DNA of 64,000 bases from Cyanoderma ruficeps. Lineage: Eukaryota > Chordata > Aves > Passeriformes > Timaliidae. A model generated the notes under the pieces. The model was not told the origin of the DNA, ran no database searches, and worked only from the letters and a program-made list of their open reading frames with translations. The position numbers and the translations under genes are program-made. How positions within the stretch are numbered: the first letter of the stretch is position 1; every line of letters starts with the position of its first letter. Shown here one piece after another: positions 1 through 11,960 of the stretch. Location of the stretch: contig VZDJ01000623.1 of assembly GCA_008694505.1 (NCBI GenBank), forward strand, positions 17,665,754 through 17,729,753, read 5' to 3'.

Positions 1-1696
1 TCAAAGGATGTCATACACCAAAAAGTCTGGTGGATGGGAAATAAACCTTAAAATGTGAATTTTGTTCTACCTCAGCTGGTCAGAGAAAAGATTTGGAAAA
101 TGGATTATTGTTCTGTGTGGAGGTACTTGCACATGGAACAGAGGCCAGAGTATGCAGGGCAGAAGGAACTATTGGTAACTTTATGGCCAAAGGCCAACAA
201 GACCAATCATGGGATACTGGAGTTAGACAAATCCAACCTTGAAATAAGACACAGTTCCCTAGCGGTAATTAAGCATTTTAGCGCCTTACTGGAGGAAGTG
301 GTTGACTCACTCTAATCAGCTCTCTTTGGTATATGAGAGATTTTTCTAAAACACAGGCTTTAATCCAGTTCTGTGTGGGAAAAAAAATAAACAGCCTATG
401 AGTATGAGGTCAGACAAGCTAACCATAGTAGCCTTGAAACATATGAATTGCAGTAATCCCCCTATGCAAGACTTCAAACTTCTCCCAGAGATAATTCAGC
501 AACACATTTTTTCTCTGCTCTGAAGTTTCATGGTCATATTACAGTTATATCTATGAGTAAGGAAACTGTCACTTTTTAAAACCAAAAGCTGTATAAAGGT
601 GTCCATAACTAAGAACTTACCTGTGCAGCCTGCCTGTGCTTTGGGACCTACTGGAGTTAGGAATCCACATGCAGGTCTCTGTGGCTATGCTGCTGTGAAA
701 CTTGGGGTGCAGAGGGCATTAATACCATGTTCACCTCCCTGTAACCTGTCTCTGAAAAATTTGCAGTGATTTCTAATGAAAATTCACCTTTATGCTTTAT
801 GCATTTCAAAGGTGTTTTGTAATACAAATTCATATTATTTTTGCTGAATTGGACAGTTAAACGCAGAGTTTTATTTTGCTCTGATTTTTTTTGGTTAATC
901 CATGCAGCTCCCTGAACACCTTGCTCTTCATGGGTCAGGAGCTTCTTGCAAATGTCACTTTATCCTGGCTCTTCTGATGAATCCAGTGAGAGATATCAGG
1001 GCACGAGAAGTCATAGCTTTGTGCGCTGTCATTATATCTCCTGACAATACACTGTAGGGCACCACTTGGATGACTTTTGAACCATACAGTAAAAAAACCC
1101 ACCAAGAAAACAGTATGCACGTGGAGACATCACCACTTACGATCTGGTTTGTGGAATAACTCTTGCTGTTCTGCGCGACTCAGACAAAAATAGCGATTAC
1201 ATTTTCTAAGCTAAAGAAATGCTGTGTCCTGAAACTGCTCTTGGTATTAGAGGGAGTTAAGTAGTTAAATGCCATTTCAGCCCTCGAGTGCCTTCATGAA
1301 TTTAGGACATTAGTGATAAATCTCTCTGGTGTAGTTATCCTCAATTTATTCCATATAGGTCCAAAACACATTAGTTGAAAAGCTTATCTGCAGATGAGTC
1401 CTCATCATTCTCACCTGTTCAAAACATTGTCCTCTGCACCTATTCTTCAAACATTTATCTACAGTTTCCTGCAAAGGCAACATTTTCTTGCTGTCTTGCA
1501 GCTTCAGACCCCAAAACACATTTCTAATGCCTGGGAAAAAGACAGGTTAATGAAGAGGTATGGTAGAGCTGGTTTGCCGTCCTTTCAGCCAAGTGTCTGT
1601 AGCCTTAGAAAACGTTATTAATGTGTGGGAGAAAAAGACAACATTTTATCTTGCTTGAAACTGTAGTCAATATAGTAACAAGGCTGGTTTGTTGTT

Positions 1697-1737
1697 TCTT
1701 TCTCTTCTTCTTCTTTTTTTTTTTTTTTCTTCTTTTT
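1697..1737. repeat. Pyrimidine-rich low-complexity tract
   Basis: A run of TTC units grades into about twenty Ts on the + strand. It is low-complexity intronic sequence. It is followed by AAATAG, but no exon follows. Confidence 0.8.
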
Positions 1738-2118
1738 AAATAGGTAGCTGTGGCTAAGCCTGTTACATCTATGCAGGTCTGTATTCTGTGATTACTCTCT
1801 CAAACTCCATCTGAGATTTGACCTTCCAGAATCCTACTGATGTAATCATCTGCAGCAACTAATTTTTTTAATGGGCAAAGAAACTCTAATTAGTTCTTTT
1901 TCATTATCACTAGTCATCAAGAGAAAGGCCAAGGGGTAGGTTTAGTGTCCAAGATGAAAATTTTTTGTGGCCATTGTGTAAGTGGGTATAAAGTTGTAAA
2001 GATGTTAGGACAGACAGAGATAAGGGTAACAGATGGGATTTTTCAAAGCACTTTTGCTGGCCTAACAGTGCTCCCATTATGATTAATGGGAAGTGCAGAG
2101 CACTTGTGGAAGTGACCC

Positions 2119-2139
2119 AGTGTGTGTGTGTGTGTGTGT
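2119..2139. repeat. (TG)n microsatellite
   Basis: About ten TG dinucleotides sit within the intron upstream of exon A. It is short and uninterrupted, so it is likely to vary in length. Confidence 0.85.
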
Positions 2140-3791
2140 ACATGGACATGGAGCAGGTAGTTACTGTCTTCGATCAGTTGGACACAGGAAGCTCTGGGAA
2201 CCCCAACCAGGCTTGTTGTTCAGCTTTCTGTGTGTGAGTTACCACGTCAAATGATGATGTTTTAAACTCTAAACTGCTCCAAGACTGGAACAGGTATAAC
2301 TCAACAGAATTGAAGTCCATGATGTGTGAACCATTTTAAATACAATAGAAGATCTAGAACAATAAAAGATCAGATTTCATCTTATATATATTGCAATAAA
2401 TACAAAGTAATGTAAATAACATTAGTGAAAGGATTTCTAATTCATACTGGTAAATCTGGGACAAAACTGAAGCTCACAAACAGTAATAATTACAAAATGC
2501 CTTGTTTTAATTTACTGCTTCTTTGAGATAAAAAATCCATTATCCTAAAACTAAAGCTTTCATCCCACTTCAGGAGGGCGTGACCTCTCAGGACAGTGTT
2601 GCTCTCCAGGCACGTTCATTTCTTGCCTCTCTGCTGGAGTTGTTAGTAGGATGCTTGCTGTAAAGGTGGTTTCTGTGATATATGGAGCTCCCAGCAGCTA
2701 CACAGAGACCAACCACTCATTTCACATAGGTCTGTGAACAGCCATCACATGGTAGTAATTTTCATTCACTGTCAAACTGTCTTGCTTGAACTGATGAGTT
2801 GGAAGTGAAGGGCTCCATATCCCATTACCCCAGAACAAAAACATCCAGTTCCCTTATCTGATTTAAAGATCTGTCTCTACTACATGCTAACAACTTTTAT
2901 TGCTAAATGTGATGCTTCATCAAACCTCTTTTGAGCTTTTTTTGGTATTTCTTTTCCTGTCACTGCTTTTTACTGTGCTGTTTGCAATGAGCAGTGGCAT
3001 CTCAAAATGAATGGGGGGATGGGAGGGGAAGTGGTACTGTCTGTGCATTTGATGGCTTGACAGATATGCAAACCCTCATTTTATGGGAGTATGCTCAGCA
3101 AGCCTTTTCATGTGTGTCCACTGCTATTATTGTTGTTACTATTAATTTAATGATGCTGAAAGTGCACGATTTATATCCTGAGAGTTTGAGGTCATCTGTC
3201 ACTCTGTATCGGTATCGGATCAATGTGACCAAGGTCGAAAGAGACCAAACCTTCCCAGCAAAATCTCCTTTACTTTCTACTTTATTTTACTAGATTACAT
3301 GTATATATCTCTCTGCATCCATGGTAGATTCCATGGCTTTATTCACTATTTAGTCCTACTGAAAGCAAACCTGGTAGCTTTGGTGTGATGCAATGTATCT
3401 GTAATTTGCACAAGGAACAGGAGCAGGGTACAGAAGTTGTGTACTTTGGAAAAAAAAACCACACAACAATCTTTGGGGGCTCTGGAGTTATCCAAGTGAG
3501 TTATCCAATGTAAGTTGTGGAATGCCACATCCTAGGATTAATCTAAAATATGCCTTTTTGGCGGCCCAGTCTAATAGATGAATTTTCATATGTTACATAC
3601 TACTGTATATTTATGTTACGTATTAATGTATATTTTAGGTTCTTTATTGTGGCTTTAAGTAAACATGCCTTATTCAATGTAGATGCAAATCTGCATTTCT
3701 CTATTGTATGCATTGGAAGGAGTTCTTGCACTTTGAAGTCTGCAGCACTCCATGTTTCCATTGCTCTAAAATGTTCCTTACCCTTCTGCAG

Positions 3792-4008
3792 ATGGCCTGG
3801 TGGATTGCATGGACCCAGACTGCTGCTTGCAGCCACTGTGCCACATTAATGCTCTGTGCCTGGGCTCCCCGGACCCCCTGGATATCATCCAGGAGACACA
3901 AGCCCCCATCTCCCAGCAGAGCTTGCATTCCTTCTATGATCGAATCAAGTTCCTGATTGGCAAGGACAGCACTCACGTCATCCCAGGGGACAATCCTTTT
4001 GAAGGCGG
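3792..4008 (+). CDS. TENM4: Exon A: end of Cys-rich region, start of TTR domain
   Basis: This 217-nt exon enters with two bases of a codon (the AT of Asp) and leaves with two bases of Gly. It reads [12 protein letters not shown] at its start, a cysteine-rich motif shared by teneurins after the EGF repeats. It continues through [20 protein letters not shown], the linker into the transthyretin-like domain. The acceptor is CTTCTGCAG and the donor is GG|GTAAGTG. The first Asp is completed from the upstream exon, so the ATG at 3800 and the one inside CMDPD are internal codons and not starts. The upper boundary relies on the splice consensus and the known peptide order. Confidence 0.95.
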
Positions 4009-7000
4009 GTAAGTGAATTTTGGGGCTGATTCAAAGTGGTAAAGCATAAACCACTTGGCCATTTTAAGACATGGAATAGCAGCAAGATGCAGAATAATGC
4101 AAATTGTTTAAGTGAAGTAGGTACCTGAAGTATTTTGTGGCTGATGTCGTTCTGCTGACTGTCTCTTCACCTACAATCTCCTGCCAGCCAGTAAGGCAAG
4201 ATGCTTCTCTCACAACACATACAAGCAGTTGCATGTTTCCTCAGTTTCCTTATTTCAAGGACTGAAAGGCCTCCATTCAGCTCTTCTAGATGAAGTGACT
4301 GACATTGTGCACAAGTATCTCCTAAAGAGCAGTGACAGATCTTCCTTTGACAGAGGCAAAAGAGAAGGAAACAAGAATGCTATTTGCAATTGATAGTGTG
4401 AATATTAAAGACCTCAAAAGGACTGAGGAAAATCATACCCTCTATGGAAGGCTGTTAGAGTAATTTGCAATATAAGCAATCAGGTTGAATATAGATTGGT
4501 TTTAAAACCCAGAAGTTCTTTATCGCTGCAGTCATCATCAAGAAACAGGAACTGGGAAACAAAACTTCTGTGACTGCATCTCGGCAATTTGTTTTAAGTA
4601 TATTCCTGTCTGTCAGGGCTAGTCACCCCTGAAAATCATTCCTTGTGGCAGGGTAGCCGGGGGTGTCAGATTCCTAGATTGTTCACTCTCTGCCCTGACT
4701 GTTGCCTTTCAGAAGTAGTGACCCTGATCTTGGAGGTGGCTCTCAACACTTAGGTTTGAACTCTGTTGAGCTTCACCCAGTCATGAACTGCTTACTTTCA
4801 GCTTTCCCACACACAGCAGTTAATAGGTTGGCACTGAAAATATACAACCCTCATGTTTGTGTGGGTATTTATTTCAGCACTTGAAATAAATCTCAGGCCC
4901 CTCTAAATCTGACCTCATGCTTTTCATGAAGGGACGCTGCCAGCATCTTTTGGGTACCACTTCCCATGTATCGCCTTTTTTGGTGGTCTACAGGCTGATG
5001 TCATCATCACAGCAGTGTGAGGAAATCAGCCTGCTGTGATATTTTCCCTGATACTTCTTGCTTCCAATGTCTTCAGGGTCCAAGAAAGCTGGCAACAGTG
5101 ACTCAGATTATAACCAACCATTTACTATGTTGCAAATTGTTGTCCTTCATTGGCATTCTGAAGATCGCATTTACTGGATACTGAACACTCTGGACTCTGG
5201 ACTAGTCATTGTGATTTGTTGCTGTAAAATCAAGCTTCAGAATATGAAATAGATTATGCTCACAATTGCATTTTTCTGATGTTTTTAGGGCAGCAATTCC
5301 TCAACATTTCTGCAGAGGACTCTGTTTTCAGGTCCACATGTATCCTTTCGGACAGGAAGAGAGTTTTGGTACACACACATCTGTGTTTAGTGAACTTTCT
5401 ATACAACTAATGAGCTATAAGAATCCTCATATTTGTACAATAAAAAAATAAAATTTCGGCTTCTCTTTAAGGGCTGCTTGCATTCAACAGCATAGACAGC
5501 TAGGGGAAAATAGTAGGAATTTCCAATATATATGGTGAATTTCTTTCTGAGAGTACCAGCAGAGGACCAACAGAAAGAATGTGTCATTTAAGGTCACATA
5601 AATTCCTACAGGAATTACATGTGTTTCATAGGTCTGATGATAGATCTGTATGTAGGAAGGACCTACTAACCATCTGTAGATGTCCTGCTAAGGAAAGATT
5701 CAGAATTCAAAAGGAACATCTGCTAGCATAAATATTTGTCTGGTATGTAGGTTACTGGAGTGAGGGAATGCAAAGATTCAGATCAATAGGAGGAGTTTTA
5801 ATGACTGCTTTTGATGAAATGCAGTGGAAGTAATAAAACTTGTTCTATTTAAGTTAGGATGAAAAATTATATAGAGGTTGCATTGATTTATGAGGTTTCC
5901 ATTCTCAGATTATCAGCATAGGCTGTGTGCCACTAAATATGGTCTACAGATATGTCACCTCAAGCTGTGACTGTATTGCATCTCTCAAGTTAAGTATCGT
6001 GATTCACAAGAGTGATTGCAAGTAACATTGATGAACCTCAACAGAAGGTATATTTTCACCTGGCCCAGGCTCATAAGAGTGTTGTTTTCATCACTCCTTC
6101 CAGTTGCTGGCTTAAGAGTTTGTCTGACAGGAGGGAGTCACTCTTATGGAGGGCTCCAGCATCCTGCTTTAGGATAATCCTCTCCCATTGCTGCTGGGAT
6201 GATTCATTATGTCATCTCCTTCTTGGTGTAGATAGGACTGTAGACTGCTGATCATGGAACTTCCTATATCTTTCTGTCCCAGTGCCATCATTCTCATGGG
6301 GTAGGGTTGGTGTTGGGTCCGTGTCATTTGCTCTGAGGAGTCGCCCACGGGCAGGCAATACAGAGGTGACGTGGATCTCTGTGTCCTGTGTCTACTATCC
6401 TGCCTGGGCACCAGTGGCACAGGCACACTCATCATTCAGTTCAGGAACTACAGCCTGCTCCTCCAGGCTTCACTAGGTCACAGCTGACTGCTTATCATCC
6501 TGGGGGAACCCAGGCACATTTGCATCCCTGTCTGACCTGTGCAGAATGGCAGCAGTGTGAAGGGGGTGACTGAATATCTTTGCAATATATGTCCTGAGCT
6601 TCAAAAGCACAGCTTAGCCACTCTTCAGAGAGAACAGCAGTGCAGATCACGTAATGGATACAAATAAATGAATGTCTTGTGACAGCTAGCCTTTGAGTGA
6701 ATTTATTATTGAATTACATTCTGGCTTTTTAAGAACAAGCTGAGCTGACAAGCTCTCTCACCAGTGCAGAAGAAAAAGGAAGACAATGATAAATTACCCT
6801 GATGGATAAAGGCAAAGACCTTGTCTCTTCTGAAATACCAGCAATTATATATTATTCATGTTTGGAAAGAAAAAATAATCATTGCCCATATTTAAATGAG
6901 TGTTTATGATGATAAAGCAAGTAGCTAAATTAAATTCCGAATGTGCAGAATGTCTTTTCACATGATTTTGATGAACAGATAACAAGCACTCCTCTACTAC

Positions 7001-7811
7001 TTGGTCGTTCTTGTATTGATTTTGAAACCACTTACTCTTACTGTTTGCTTTGTCGTTTTTAAACCATTCTTAGTTGTCCATCACCATAAGGAGCAGCACA
7101 AGATGCAGTGGTGTCAATAAGTTGACTATAAAGTAGGACACCTGATATATTTGTTCACCTTTGTGGGACAGTGCCAGAAAATGGCAAGAACAGGCTTTGT
7201 TCCCCTCCTTTTTTTATGGCAGATTGTGTATATCTATTTGCTGCCAGTAGTATTAACCTGTTCTGATTACTTGGGCAGCTGGAAATAACCATCTGAGTTA
7301 CATGAAACATCAGTAAGCAGCATCTATTATTAGCTGCAAGGGTAGCCACCAGTTGCCCTCAGGTCATTAGTGTACATACAAAAAGTCAATTTTGATGATT
7401 TGAAATTGCATCAGAATTAACATTGCACATTTTTTCCCACTACTGGGTGACAAGGTATCTGTAAACATGTCACTCGACCTTCCTGTGTGCCAGACAGAAC
7501 AATGTACTTTACTGATCCAGGTAGAGAGGGTTGCACAGCACAGTTAGAAACTCAGAGAGACAGGTATGCTATAAATGCCTGTGTGCACTGTTTTACTGAA
7601 ATGAGTAAATAAATAAATGGGGTTCATTGTCAGAGTTAAATTGCATTGATCCCAAGTCCCATCAAAAGCAAAACTGTGAATATTGATCATGGCCAAAGAA
7701 GAGCTAAGAAAATAGGTGGGGATCAAAACATTTTTTCAGAATATTTTGGTAGTCCCTCTGGTCAGTCCTAAATGATTTTGAGGAATATTGTTAGGTTTTC
7801 TTAGTATCCTT

Positions 7812-7984
7812 GAGGGAGTTTGCCCAGAGAAGCTGTGGAACCCTATCCCTGGAAGTATTTAAGACCAGGCTGGATGGGGCTCTGAGCAACCTTATCTAGT
7901 GGAAGGTGTCCCTTCCCATGGCAGAGGCTTGGAACTGGCTGGTCTTTAATGTCCCTTCCAGCACAAACCATTCTCTGATTCTGT
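7812..7984 (+). mobile_element. CR1 LINE 3' fragment
   Basis: The sequence reads like the CR1 3' end in sense orientation: 'gcccagagaagctgtggaac', 'aggctggatggggctctgag', 'cttccagcacaaaccattct' and then 'ctgattctg'. CR1 is the main avian LINE and its insertions are usually 5'-truncated like this one. Confidence 0.9.
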
Positions 7985-9002
7985 TAATATGTTCAAAACA
8001 TCTTCTCTTTTCTGTTCACACATTCTGTCCCATTCATGGAGGGCTGTGGATTCACCCCAGCAGATCTTTCTGAGGTTTCTTCCCAAGGAAACCAAGGTGC
8101 TCTGTCTTTTCTGTATTTTTCCATCAAGAAAAGTGAAACTTTGTTACAGTGACGTAAGAAACACTTTTTTAATTGAGGACACAGTTAGAGGTCAGAGAAC
8201 CAAAATTTACCAGGTGTAGCTTTATCCTGATGATTTCTTCTGAGCTGGCTAGTCCAGCCCATGGCCCTGGCCCAACTCCAGGCAGAGTTCCAGGCAGTTC
8301 CCTTCAGCAGCAGGAAATTCTCTGTGTTAGATGCACCCACTGAATGCAGACACTCAGAAGCAATGCAGGTGCTTAGGGAGCACAGCAGCTCCATGGGTTA
8401 GGACAGCTTGGAATGCTGCATCTGTTTAAGACTGTCATAGAGATAACACAGCATACAGTGTTCTGAGGGTGAGCACTCGTGGCACAGCATGGTACCTACA
8501 TTAATGGAAGCAAGGTCATATTTTTCCATATTTAAACTAGACTAACACAGCAAGTCTTCAAACCTTCTTCTTCCCAGCATTATTGTCTTCCAAAGGTATC
8601 ATTCTTCTTTCAATGCTTTCTACTTAAATTAGCTCCTTATTAGGTATAAGTCATAGCTTTTTGAAATACAGAATAACAAGGAATTTTTAAAAACTTACTG
8701 GTTTTTATTTTGATAATTAATCCCTTTAAGAGGGATTAAGAGCAAAGCATACTTTTAAAACTTACCTTTCCTATGTACAGGGCTTATTTTTTTTCCAATG
8801 TTTGCCATCTGATTTTGAGTTTAGCATAACATTCCCATTAGTAAATTAATGCAATATATGCAGCTACTTACATCAACTTTGTGGAATTTATACCTGCAGG
8901 ACTTCATGAAAGCAAAGCTCCTGTCTATATTTATGTTCTTTTCTATAATGTAGGTCGTGTAACCATGATGTTATTATATTCCTCTTTTGTAACTGTCAGT
9001 AA

Positions 9003-9067
9003 AAGGAATTTGGTTGGACTCAATGATCTTCGAGGTCTTGTCCAACCTTAATGATTCTGTAATTCTG
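9003..9067 (+). mobile_element. CR1 LINE 3' tail, very short
   Basis: Only the terminal part is present: 'ggttggactcaatgatcttc', a diverged 'gtccaacctt' and 'atgattctgtaattctg'. It is a strongly 5'-truncated copy in sense orientation. Confidence 0.8.
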
Positions 9068-11680
9068 AAAGTCCTGTGTACAGTCATTTGAGAACCTGGG
9101 AGGCAGCTTTTTAAAAATATTTTTAAAACATTAGATATTTATGATCAAGCACAAAGGAAGGAGTGGGATCTTCCCAGTATGATTTGGGCATGCTTCCAGG
9201 GCCCAACGAGGCAGCTGACAGAAACACTGCACCATCCTGTGCCTGGAATTAAAAGGTCTCTGGTGATACCTGTGTCCCAAGGAGCTCTTGGAGTGTGCAG
9301 GAAACAGCTCATTAAGAGTTTTTTTCATGCTTGCAAGTTTTGAAGTCTTGAGATTTAAATACATCCCAGATTACAGAGGCACTGATGTGCAGTTTTGGAT
9401 TTAGGAGTCTAAACTATGGTGTAGATGTTGATGCATTCTCTTGGATCTGCACGTAGATATTTCATTAATATTTATTCAGTAGTTAAGTTACTTTCCTCTG
9501 AAAAAACTGCCTTATCAGGAAGAGTCTGTCCTTTGAGTGTGACATTTATTTGCTAAATTGGTTAAAACTTCCTATATAAAAAAGCAGTTTTATAATCCGA
9601 AACATAAAATCTTCTATATTTTATTGGACATTTTTCCTAATTCCTTTGATTGTTACAAATCTATCAGGCAGCTTATATGTAGTTAAAGAACTTTCCCTAT
9701 GATCATCAGAAGAGAGATCATTTTGTAATTAACCTGGAAATAATGTATTTTTCCTCCTGTCTGTTTAATTTTGTTTTCATGGTGCCTCAGATTCAATGAC
9801 AGGCAGTGCTTTTATTCCTGTTCTTCTGCAGAGCTGAATATGTGCCCAGAGCTTACAAAATAAATACCAGATGTAAAATACTGTAATAATACAGAACTAC
9901 TAAGTTCTGCAGACATTTTTAGTGAAGACTTGACATGAATTCACTATTCATCTCAGAAAGTTATTGCAGCATAAAGTCTTTATCTCTCATAGAAATAATG
10001 GCTATAAAATGACTTCTGAAAAATCACGAAATAAGCACAATTCAGTATTAGGTGGAAAAATTATCTTGCATCTTATGTACTACTGGACACCTGACTTGAA
10101 TTGTACAGACCTACAAAAATATGAGTGTGATTATGTTTCTTTGATATCTTATGCAAAGCAAGAGAGTGTTTCTTTGGTTTTACTGCAAAAAAGGAATCAT
10201 CAACTCCTAAAGCATTAGTCAATCACATTGTGAGTAAAAGGATTCTTCACTGAAACTGCAGTGAAGCTCAGCCCTACTTTATTATGTGTTGCATTCTCTA
10301 TAAAACTATGTTCTAAAATACTTTCATTTAAACAGTTGGAGCCAGTTTTACAATTTCACAGACGTCATCAGCATCTTTTCCTTTGCTGAGTAGCCTTTCT
10401 ATATCCCTTACCCTCCCACCTTACCATTAAAGCTCAACTGAGAAATCTTGAAGTGTAAAAACAGTGAGTCAATGAGGCATAGAGACACAAGATGCTCTGG
10501 ATGGCAGGAGTGGCATCTCTTTCCAAGAGTGGCCAGATTGCTTGGCAGATCAGAGAGCAAGATTGTGCTGTCATAAAGAGAAAGGTTATACATCAAGAAG
10601 GTGAATAATGTTCAATTCCTGGGAAAAGTTTTCAAAGCAATAAGGGCCTGAGTTTTTCAAGAGTTGAGCTAATAAGGAATTCTTGTGAGAGCTTTTGATG
10701 ATCACCATGATCATGGTGTTTCTCAAATTGGTAGGTGGTCCTCAAAGGACATTTTGTTACCAAGCTGTCACGCAATAAAGATACCTCCTTTTCCTTTTGG
10801 AGGAGCTACAACCAGCAGTCACAACTACTGCTGAAAAAAGATGATGCCCAAGGAGATGTTCAAGAACCATCAGCTTGTAAGTCTTCACAGAGCAGAATGG
10901 AGCCAGGTCCCTGCAGAGGGAAGCCTGAGAAACTGAACAATTGGTCACAAAACAAACACAAAGTCCTTGCATGTATACTAAAAATATCAGATGAAGAAGA
11001 CTCACTGGCTTGATACTGTCAAGTTAGACCAGATCTAGAGGCAGTAAGAATAAAAATCTGCATCTAGAGATGTTACTATAAATATTGATTAATAAGCACT
11101 TCTTTTTTGACTTCAAATACCAACTTCATTAGCCATAGTTATAAAAGTGTCTGAGCATTATGTGGCTTTTTCCTCTGTCCTTCTTCAGGCAATATAACTA
11201 ATGGTTTTTCACTGGAGCTTTTCATTCACTTGGCTTTGCTGTGTCTTTCATGGAATACCTAAATACTGTGGAAGGCTTCTTGCAAAAGGTTAACAGCTAA
11301 GGACCATGCCATAATCATCAGCATCTCCTGATCCTTCAGGGATGAGACCTTTTAAGTACCTTCACTGAGTTGGTTAAGAAAACAGGGCAGGTGCAGTTTC
11401 TTGCTGCAAACAACTTAAAGTTGACTTTCCTTCACTGATTCTGTTCAGAGCTCTTAAAGACTTTGCTCATCATGACCCATTCTTCTTCTCCAGGGTTCCT
11501 GTTCCATCAGCCACTCACAAAGCAGATTGGCAGGATCTGTTCCAAGCCATATCTGTCAGTGACACTTGGCAGGTCCCCATTTGGCATATGGTCAAACTTT
11601 AGTCCCTTTGTTGGACTGACACTGGCATTCTGATGCTTCCCTTAGTGTAAACTCCTTGAATGAGGCTGATTAGTTATTTA

Positions 11681-11960
11681 GAATCATAGAATGTTTGGGG
11701 GTGAAAGGGACCTTTAAAGGCCATCTAGCCCCTGCCATGAGTAGGGACATCTTCAGCTGTATTGGGTTGCTCAAAGCCCCATCCAACTTGGCCTCGAATG
11801 TTTCCTGGGATGGGGCAGCCATGACTCTTCACGCAGCCTGTGCCAGTGTTTTGCCATCCTTATCATAAACTGCTTCTTCCTTAAATCTAATGTGAATCTC
11901 CCCTCTTTTAGTTTAGAACCATTATTCCATTTCCTATTGTATCAAGCCCTGCTAAATCCA
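11681..11960 (-). mobile_element. CR1 LINE 3' fragment, antisense
   Basis: It begins with 'gaatcatagaatg', the complement of the CR1 3' tail, and continues through 'gctcaaagccccatccaact' to 'tttagaaccattattcc'. The left end is the element's 3' end, so the copy lies opposite to the gene. The right limit is approximate. Confidence 0.88.

Larger units (their letters stand above)
1..3791 (+). other. TENM4: Intron upstream of exon A (3' part)
   Basis: This is non-coding sequence ending in a pyrimidine-rich tract and CAG at 3789-3791. It contains a pyrimidine tract near 1697-1737 and a (TG)n run near 2119-2139. I found no teneurin-like peptide and no CR1 copy. The short open frames look random. 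The preceding teneurin exon, which should end with the G of a Asp codon in the cysteine-rich region, is not here. Confidence 0.8.

Noticed and set aside
3800..4012. ATG at the start of exon A taken as a gene start
   Set aside because: The ATG at 3800 is internal; teneurin peptide DGLVDC precedes or overlaps it and an acceptor AG is immediately upstream.
10703..10718. 16-bp perfect palindrome CACCATGATCATGGTG
   Set aside because: About one such palindrome is expected by chance in 64 kb, and nothing nearby supports a function.
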